Positions 57,159-64,000 of a stretch of DNA of 64,000 nt are shown piece by piece (positions within the stretch are counted from its first letter, which is position 1; every line of letters starts with the position of its first letter). The DNA is from Caenorhabditis remanei (Eukaryota; Nematoda; Chromadorea; Rhabditida; Rhabditidae). The DNA lies in NCBI RefSeq assembly GCF_010183535.1, contig NC_071330.1, positions 4,135,717 through 4,199,716 on the forward strand. The letters run 5' to 3'. The translations under genes and the position numbers were made by a program. The notes under the pieces are model-generated. The model saw only the letters and a program-made list of their open reading frames with translations, was not told the DNA's origin and did no database searches.

Positions 57159-60100
57159 ATGGCGCGGAATCTGCCCGCCGCTCTAGATTATTTGGGGTCA
57201 GAAGCCGAAGACTTCAATAAATCACAAAATTTATATCTAAAGCCGATGGCAGTCATCAAAATCACAGTGGTTCTACCGAGAGTTAGTTTAATTTGAATTA
57301 AATCAGATTCTACAAGTTTTTCTCTAAATTTCAGATGACAATACCAGGTCAATCGATCTCAAATTGGGATCTAATGGAGAGATTGAAGCGAGCGATCGAT
57401 CCGATTCAAATGGATTCCTGTAAAGTCAGAGAGAGTAACATAGACAGTGTGATATTCGAGGCGGAGCTTCTTTCGCTCGGAATTATGCAAAAAACTATGA
57501 AAATTCTCGATGGATTCTCAATGAAAGTCTCCGGATTCGCCGAACCGTTGAAAGTGAAAACGAAAGAGGCGAAACTCGATTTTCCGAGTCGTCACGATTG
57601 GGATGTGTGGTTTATGAAAAATAAAATTAATGAAATGAAACCTGGAGAGCGTCCTGATACGGTCTACCTGGCAAAGATACCAGTGAAATGGTTTTGTGTG
57701 AGTTTTTAGAGTTTTTGTGTCCCAGAAAATTTGAAATTTTTTAATTTTTTTTGTAAAATTCAGGATGGCTACAACGATCTCCCATCAGAGCGGCGTCTAC
57801 GTGTAGCTATGGAAGCGTTCGGCGCTGTTCGTGATGTAGATATCCCCATTTGTGACCCACTTCGTGCTCAAATGAATCCAAAAATCTCTGGAATTCAGCA
57901 AAAAGGGTTTGGATTGGGACAGGACGTGTTTTTCGAGGCATATGTACAGTATATGGAGTATAAAGGATTCGCCACTGCAATGGATTCACTTAGAAATAGG
58001 AAATGGGCAAAACGAATCGATGGGCGGTTCTTTCAGGCGTTGATAAAGGTATATTTTGGTAGGATTAGTTCTGAAATTTTAAAAAAAAAATCAAAAACGA
58101 TTAGAAAAAGTATTAAAACTAAAAATTGCATATTCTCAATACCGCTGAAACGTCCATCGTGCCACTCTACAGGTATTTTTCTTCTTAAAATTCTGATCTC
58201 AATTACGTTTTCCAGGTGGATTTCGATCGGTCACGTCATCTCAGCGAAGCGCAAATCGCGAAACGAGCAGAGGAGCGGCGACAGATTGAGACGGAACGGT
58301 TGCGACAGGAGGAGGAAGAGCTGAATATCAAGTAACTGAATTTTTTATTTAAAAAATTGTTTTTAAATTGAATTTTTAGACGACAAGAAGAGCTGAAGGA
58401 AAAAGAAGAGATGGATGAAAAGAGTAGAAGAAGAGAGGATAGAGAAAGGAAACGGAGAGAAAGGGTAAGGACATCTGGATGAAAAAAAAATCGCAAAAAT
58501 AGTTATTTTGTCCTAAAAGCAATGATTCGACTATCCGCTGACTCAATTTTACTCAATTTTACTGGAAAACGCGTCCGAGGCACGCCAGACACGTCTAAAA
58601 TCGTCAAAAGTCCAGACAGAATTCGATTGAAAATTGTTAAAATGCGTCAAAGACACGCCAGATGGCTCGAAATTGGCAAAATTTGTCTCAGTGTTTTTGG
58701 ATTGAGAGACGCGTCTAAGGTACGCCAGACAGGTCGAAAACTGTTAAAAATGAGCAAATCAAAAACTCAAAATCAGTTTCTATGGCTTAAATTTCTAAAA
58801 TCACTCAATTTCTATCGAAAAACCGCGTCCCAGGCACGCCAGACACGTCTAAAATCGTCAAAACTGACCGAATTCGATTGAAAATTGGTAAAATGCGTCA
58901 AAGACACGCCAGATTGCTCGAAATTGGCCTCGGTGTTTTTGGATTGAGAGGCGCGTCCCAGGTACGCCAGACACGTCTGAAATCGTCAAAAGTCCAGACA
59001 GAATTCGATTGAAAATTGGTAAAATGCGTCAAAGACACGCCAGATTGCTCGAAATTAGACGCGTCTAAGGTGCGCAGGTCGAAAACTGTCCAAAATGGGC
59101 AAATAAAAACTCAAATTCATGTTTCTATGTCTAAAATTGCTAAAATCACGCAATTTCTATTAGAAAAACGCGTCCGATTTTCGTGATATAATTTATAAAA
59201 ATCTTTTTTTTTTTCAGAGAGAACAGGAGCGAATGGCTGAAGAAGAGAAGAAGCGTCTGGAGAAAGAACGGCTGGAAGCAGAGGAACGAGCTATGGCTAA
59301 CCGTCGCCTCGAAGGTGTTCGTCTTCTAAAATTCCTGTTCGAAAAGATTGAAGCAAGAGAAGAGAGACGGAAGAAAAAGGAGGAGGATAAGCTGAAAGAG
59401 GAGTTGAGTAAGATCAAAGAGCTCGCTGAGCAACCGGCTGAACAGGAGGACGCATTGAGACAAGCACTGTTGCAACAGAGAGAAATTCGGATGAGAGAAC
59501 GGTTGAAGGATAAGATGAAAGCGTCGGGGAAGGAGAAAAAGGATGGGAAGAAGAAGGAGAAAAAGAGCAAGAAGGATAGGAGAAAGAGGAGCAATCGACA
59601 TGATAGTGAGTGGAATAGATGGGGAAAATGATAATTTTTAAGAAAAAATGGAAAAAATCGGTTAAAATCGCATGGAAACACCTAAAAATGGCCAAGTCAT
59701 GGGTGAAAAAAAAAACAAATTTCACACTGAAATTCAAACTTTTCCACATTTTTATCCCAGTTTTCTAATATCTTCTCTATTCCAGCAAACAGACAGAGTT
59801 AAAGACATTTGGGACATCCGGATATAAGGAAACACAGACAGTCTGAAAACTCGGGGTTCTCCATATAACATTGTCGAAAAGAAAGTTTGTGGACATCGGG
59901 ACACACAGAAAAACTTGTGAAAACGTAGTTGCACAGACATACACTTTTAGGACATCCGGACATCTAGACATTGGGACAGATAGCCAGGAAAAGCACCGGG
60001 AACATACGGAAATCTGGACGAACAGGAATACAGACAGACAGACATCCGGATTTACAGGTGTACAGATCGGACAAAAATTGGACATCTGGATATGGGGACA

Positions 60101-60497
60101 CACAGTTGGACGGGAGTTTGAACAGTCGAGTTACCCATTCAACATCAAAAAACTTGAAATTATCCGGACATCTAGACACGAATCTGGCGCGCCTATGACG
60201 CGAATTCAATTTTTGATACATGGAAATCCAGACAGACAGATATATGAACTGAAGATCTCCACATTTTTCTCCCAATTTTCAAATATCTCCTCTATTCTAG
60301 CACCCTCCTCCTCATCCGCCTCATCATCCGACGACGCTTCTGATGATTCCGACTCTTCCACATCTTCATCTTCTGATTCCGGCTCTCGTCGTCGTCGATA
60401 CCGTCGGAAGCGACGAAGCGATGAGGGCAGCGACTCCAGAAGTTATCGTCATCGTTCCCATCATCATCAGGAGAAAACGAGACGTCGTGGATCGTAA
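57159..60497 (+). CDS. cux-7: AKAP17A/XE7 orthologue, SR-like splicing-associated protein
   Basis: Orthologue of human AKAP17A (XE7), a nuclear-speckle protein tied to alternative splicing and PKA anchoring. Seven exons, 57159-57281, 57335-57697, 57764-58048, 58216-58331, 58380-58464, 59218-59605 and 60301-60497, join in phase to 518 residues. Conserved blocks include YLKPM near 25, PGQSISNWDLMERLK, DFPSRHDWDVWF, ERPDTVYLAKIPVKWFC, VRDVDIPICDP and FEAYVQYMEYKGFATAM, the last within an RRM-like region. Residues about 270-450 are a Lys/Glu/Arg-rich coiled coil, and the tail is Ser/Asp- then Arg-rich. The true start is MARNLP; the in-frame ATG at 57335 begins exon 2. It heads an operon with clk-2. 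The name cux-7 is from memory of the C. elegans operon partner. Confidence 0.9.
58565..59180. repeat. ACGCGTC..CGCCAGAC repeats in cux-7 intron 5
   Basis: A composite unit begins CGCGTCC(G/C)AGGCACGCCAGA then CACGTCTAAAATCGTCAAAA. It recurs at about 58567, 58823 and 58951, with TGCGTCAAAGACACGCCAGA between. A truncated start is at 59168. It expands the intron to 753 bp. Confidence 0.75.
59740..60300. repeat. Minisatellite block flanked by duplicated acceptor, cux-7 intron 6
   Basis: GGACATCCGGATATAAGGAA-type units fill 59805-60240. The sequence before them (CACATTTTTATCCCAGTTTT then CTAATATCTTCTCTATTCCAG at 59742-59785) is repeated after them (CACATTTTTCTCCCAATTTT then CAAATATCTCCTCTATTCTAG, about 60260-60300). 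The downstream copy is the acceptor used for exon 7. Confidence 0.75.
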
Positions 60498-60778
60498 TTT
60501 TGTGTATTTCATTTTGACTGGTCTACATTTTTTATCTGATATATTTATTTTCCGTATCAATTAATTATTTATTTGAAAATCTCGCGAGAAAGAATCTCAA
60601 TGAATCAATATATTGTCTGTTTTCTATTGTCTTCTATCCCTTCTCTTTTTTCGTTTTTTCGTTTTTGAACCGGTAAACACCACTAACTTCTTATCTTTTT
60701 TACTAATCTCTTCTCTTTTTTCTCCATTTTTTCGTTAATTTTCTATTTTTTAATCCTATTTTTCAGAGATTCCATCCA
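60498..60778 (+). other. Operon intercistronic region cux-7/clk-2
   Basis: 281 bp separate the cux-7 stop and the clk-2 ATG. AATGAA at 60599-60604 is a likely variant polyadenylation signal. U-rich tracts follow (CTTCTCTTTTTTC at about 60717 and earlier), as expected for the Ur element that promotes SL2 splicing. The acceptor TTTTTCAG ends at 60766, 12 bp before the ATG. Confidence 0.6.
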
Positions 60779-63671
60779 ATGGATCTCCGAACACGACTGG
60801 AAAATGCCACGGAACGGGCGGTGCTGTTCCAGATTATTAAGGATGTTGTTAATGTATCCATTCCACTGAAAATAATTCTAAAACTTCAATTTTTTGATTT
60901 CAGGACCCCACAAAATACAAAAATGTGGTTGAGGCATTCTGTGTATCAATCGATTGTTTCAGCAAGTTTTTGACTGATAAAGAGGTAAATATGGGGGGTG
61001 ATTAGCTCCGCCCATTTAACTGATTTAGCTGATAAAAGTGAATATTTTCAAAGTTTTTCTGAAATTTTTATCGAAAACTAGAAAAAAGTCAAAGCAATGC
61101 GGATGACAAGCTGACAGACATCTTTTAAAGCTAGTTTTTTGAAAAAATTCCAATTTTTTGGAAAAAATTCTTAAGAACGATTTTTGTAGATTTCAAAAGT
61201 TTTTGAGGAATGTACTAGAGAAAAATATGAAAAATGTTCTGAAAATAAATTTTTGCAAAAAAAATTATAGTGAAAAAAGCTCAAAAATTTAGATCCGGGC
61301 GGACCGAAAATTTTGCAAGTCTGGTTTTTTCTTTCACTTTTAAAAGTTTTTCTCATCAAAAATTCTGTGAAAATCGCAAAAATCTCGGAAATATTGATGG
61401 AGACTGAAAAAAGAGATATTCTGGACATCTGGACGAACATAACGACACCCATACATCTGAAAATGGGCGGAGTTTCTACCGAATGCTTTAAAAATGTATA
61501 TTTTCTTTTCGAAAATAGGAACTCACAACATTTTTCGAAAATTCATAGTTGAAATGCTTAAATTAACATACATATTTACCTTTTGATTGAATTCTAATTT
61601 TTAAGTCGAATAACTTGACTTTTTTCAAAAAAAAATTTCAAAAATGGAAATTTTGGTTCAAAACGGGCCGAGCGGAACTGGCCAGGCCGAGAACAAGTCT
61701 CTATTATCTATATTTTTTCAGTTCTTCACCGCACTCATCCCAGTTCTCGACACCCAATGCCCAATGAGATCAATCATTGGATTTTCGAGAAGTATGTCAT
61801 TTGTGAGCTCAACGACTCATCAAACATCGTTTCGAGATGTGATGACAGTACTCCAATGGCTGAAATACGTAGTCCAGAAATCATTGGTTTCACTAATTGT
61901 TGACAGTTTGAAGGCCAATGATTTGGATGGTAAGAAACTGGTTTTGCTAAAAAATTCTACTAAAAATTCGAAAATTTTCAGATGAAACTGTGCAAATGTT
62001 TCGAGAATTCACGAATGCCTGCATGTATATCCCGGATAAAATCTCGAATTGCAGTGTGAAAGCGTTGACAGATGAGCATTTGAAGTATATTGAGTCGATT
62101 AAGTGGGAGTTTAAGGTGACTTTTTTTGGGATTTTTTTCGCTATAAAGTTTCAAAAAATTAATTCGATTCTTTAATTTTTTGCACTGAAAGTTCAGTATT
62201 TTCAGGTTTTCAGACGTCGCAATGGATCAGAATTGTAGAAAATTAAATTCTGAATCGAATGAGCCGAAAAACGTGAATTTTGGTGAGAAAATGACATTTC
62301 TGATACAGAAAAAACCGATTTTCAGAAAAATGTGTATAACTTTTTTGGCAGAAAACTGTTTCAAGCGAAAATTGCACATAATGTACTTGAGGAGGATCTG
62401 AAACTGTTAAAATTTTCAAAAAACTATATATTTATTGGCTGAAATTGAGGAAAATCTCATTTTTCTGAAAAGCGATTTTCGGTATCACAAATGTCATTTT
62501 CTCACCAAAATTCACGTTTTTCTGCTCATTCGATTCAGAATTTAATTTTCTACAATTCTGAAAATCTGAAAATACTGAACTTTCAGTGCAAAAAATAAAA
62601 GAATTGAATTAAAACTTGAATTAAAAAAACGGCTTCACAGTTCTTTTTCGCTGCGTGGGAGACCGTTACAAGCACAATATTAAACGTATTTCTCAGACAA
62701 ATCTCGTCGAAGGAATCAAACAAGCGTCTCAAACCGCCCATGACAAAATGTCCGCCAAATCGATCGGTGGTCCAAACCTGAAAATTGTCGCCGAGTTGGT
62801 ATCAGCTGGCAGAAACGTCGATATGGATGGAAAACGGTCAATGATCGAAGTGATAATGAATTGGGTTGAATCACTGGAACCATTTGATGAACAATGGAGA
62901 CAAATCATGCATCGATTGTTCCAAGAGCCAACTCAGTTAGGGTATCAGGTTCAGGAGTCACTCATTACTACTGTATTTACGACGGCGAGAAGTGACAAGG
63001 CGTTGCAGGTATTGGTGTCAGGGCTGTGCAAAAAGGCTTTTCCGGAAAAAAAAAAACCGAAAAACAGTTTTTTTTTCGAAAATTTTTGACCGAAAAATTC
63101 GAAAAAAATGTAAAGAAAACTGTCTGTAAAAACGAGTTTTTCGGAGGCAAAAACCTTAAATTTGTACGAAAACTGTAATTATTTTGAGGAAAGACTCCGG
63201 AAACAGGTTTTTTAGTACAAAATTAGAAAAAAATTCAGGAAAAATTTGAAAAATCACTATTTTTGAACATTTCAGCGAAAAATTTTCTGAATTTTTGAAT
63301 TCCAGCGTTGCATCGAAACCAGCCATTTGACTGGAACATTGAAGCGTGTTGTGATGGTGAAGCTCCCCTTCCAACGGATTCTCAAAATCAGAAGTATCAG
63401 AATTCTGGTGAATTTCATTCATCAGACCAGTGAGACTTTGGCTATTGAGTTGTTGGAGGTAATTGCTGTATCGAGCAAGCGCGCTCTGTTGAAAACTGAC
63501 AATAGGGAAGTTTATCAATAGAGCGCATTTACTAGTATTCAGCAAGACAATTTTGAATTTCCAGACTGCTCTGAAGCTGTGGAGTGACTCAAGCTTCGCC
63601 GCGAAGGCTCCAGAAGGACAGGAACGTCATCTCGTTCGGATGATTGTTCACTTGATTTATTTATTGACAAA
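60779..63671 (+). CDS. clk-2: CLK-2, TEL2/TELO2 orthologue (partial, runs off window)
   Basis: TEL2-family protein needed for PIKK stability, DNA-damage checkpoint and, in worms, developmental rate. Seven exons are visible: 60779-60853, 60904-60984, 61722-61929, 61982-62115, 62697-63008, 63306-63458 and 63565-63671. They code 356 residues plus two bases of the next codon; the gene continues past the window. Recognisable blocks are MDLRTRLENATERAVLFQII, LDTQCPMRSI, FRDVMTVLQWLKYVVQKSL, FQEPTQLGYQVQESL and LTGTLKRVVMVKLPFQRILK, which follow C. elegans CLK-2 from residue 1. The start is preceded by an SL2-type acceptor. It is the second gene of the operon. Intron 4 holds a 450-bp palindrome and intron 6 a GCGCTC element. 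The family total of about 850-900 residues means over half is missing here. Confidence 0.94.
61190..61325. repeat. Fragment of CCGG..GCAAGTCT repeat in clk-2 intron 2
   Basis: The tail ATCCGGGCGGACCGAAAATT then TTGCAAGTCTGG resembles one end of the elements at about 14262-14485 and 52075-52225. Only one end is clear. Confidence 0.4.
62161..62610. mobile_element. 450-bp palindromic element in clk-2 intron 4
   Basis: It begins AATTCGATTCTTTAATTTTT then TGCACTGAAAGTTCAGTATT and ends AATACTGAACTTTCAGTGCA then AAAAATAAAAGAATTGAATT. Inner arms (AGAAAATTAAATTCTGAATC, GTGAATTTTGGTGAGAAAAT) also pair. It is non-coding and fills most of the 581-bp intron. Confidence 0.85.
63478..63530. mobile_element. 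Short GCGCTCTR fold-back in clk-2 intron 6
   Basis: AAGCGCGCTCTGTTGA pairs with TCAATAGAGCGCATTT around a ~20-nt centre. It fits the same family as the lig-4 and lin-39 intronic elements. Confidence 0.55.
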
Positions 63672-64000
63672 GTGAGGAATTGGAACGCAAAATTCTATCT
63701 GAAATCATCTTAAATGTCGTTCAAAAACCGTCTAATTAGACCAATAATTCAACAGAAGCTGTAGAAAACGGTGTTCGTGGCGAGACCCAGAACACAATCT
63801 TGTTCTATGCGCCTTCAATGTGGATTTACGGCGGGCTACTGTAATTTTTCCAATTTTGATAGAATTTTTCGGTTTTCAAGCTAAAATTTCGGAAATAATG
63901 ACGAATATCGAACTTCTATCTGAAATTCGTTTATTTTCATAGTTTTTATTCGTTAAACATTGTCTAAAAACCAATAATTAACTCAAAGTTGTTGAAAACG
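63672..64000 (+). other. clk-2 intron 7, open at the window end
   Basis: No acceptor was identified before 64000. A copy of the GTGGCGAGACCC / GGGCTACTGTAAT repeat lies at about 63773-63845, the same family as the tandem array in lin-39 intron 4. Confidence 0.5.

Noticed and set aside
58049..58215. Reading through cux-7 intron 3 as coding
   Set aside because: A GTATAT donor and TTTTCCAG acceptor restore the conserved VDFDRSRHLSEAQI block in phase; read-through gives a Lys-rich nonsense stretch.
58236..59749. Several minus-strand Ser/Phe-rich frames opposite cux-7
   Set aside because: They are antisense shadows of the Glu/Lys/Arg-rich coiled-coil exons.

Overview
The window is Caenorhabditis genomic DNA containing the core nematode Hox pair, ceh-13 (labial class) and lin-39 (Sex combs reduced/Deformed class), and the housekeeping block that follows lin-39. 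Short introns with TTTTCAG acceptors, trans-splice acceptors directly before start codons, two candidate operons and a recognisable mir-231 hairpin all fit this genus. The proteins match C. elegans closely but not exactly as I remember them (for example the end of CEH-13), so a sister species is more likely than C. elegans itself. All exon models were built by hand from splice sites and reading phase.

Layout. (1) 1-2434: repeats, plus a possible terminal exon of an unidentified minus-strand gene at 867-1025. (2) 2435-5764: ceh-13, minus strand, three exons. (3) 5765-36677: about 31 kb between the divergent Hox start codons. It has no large gene. It holds mir-231 at 21589-21662, several short candidate genes of uncertain status, and many fold-back (MITE-like) elements, including a 706-bp element with an 8-bp target duplication. 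(4) 36678-44881: lin-39, plus strand, five exons, with large introns rich in repeats. (5) 44882-51449: downstream flank, with one clear PBC/Hox-type site and a minisatellite field. (6) 51450-56813: a minus-strand candidate operon, a PPP1R11/inhibitor-3 orthologue followed by lig-4. (7) 57159 to the window end: a plus-strand operon, an XE7/AKAP17A orthologue (cux-7) followed by clk-2 (TEL2 orthologue), which runs off the end.

How the parts relate. ceh-13 and lin-39 are homeodomain regulators that probably share the intergenic region as a cis-regulatory landscape; mir-231 lies inside it. The two candidate operons diverge from a 345-bp promoter interval that carries a 14-bp inverted repeat. One joins a PP1 inhibitor-type protein to the NHEJ ligase, the other an SR-like splicing protein to the TEL2 checkpoint/telomere protein.

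The most distinctive non-genic feature is the load of inverted-repeat elements and minisatellites in Hox introns and intergenic DNA. Several abut functional sites: the acceptor of the lin-39 homeobox exon, the ceh-13 promoter, a 51-bp lig-4 intron and a duplicated acceptor in cux-7. I found no CRISPR array, tRNA or rRNA.
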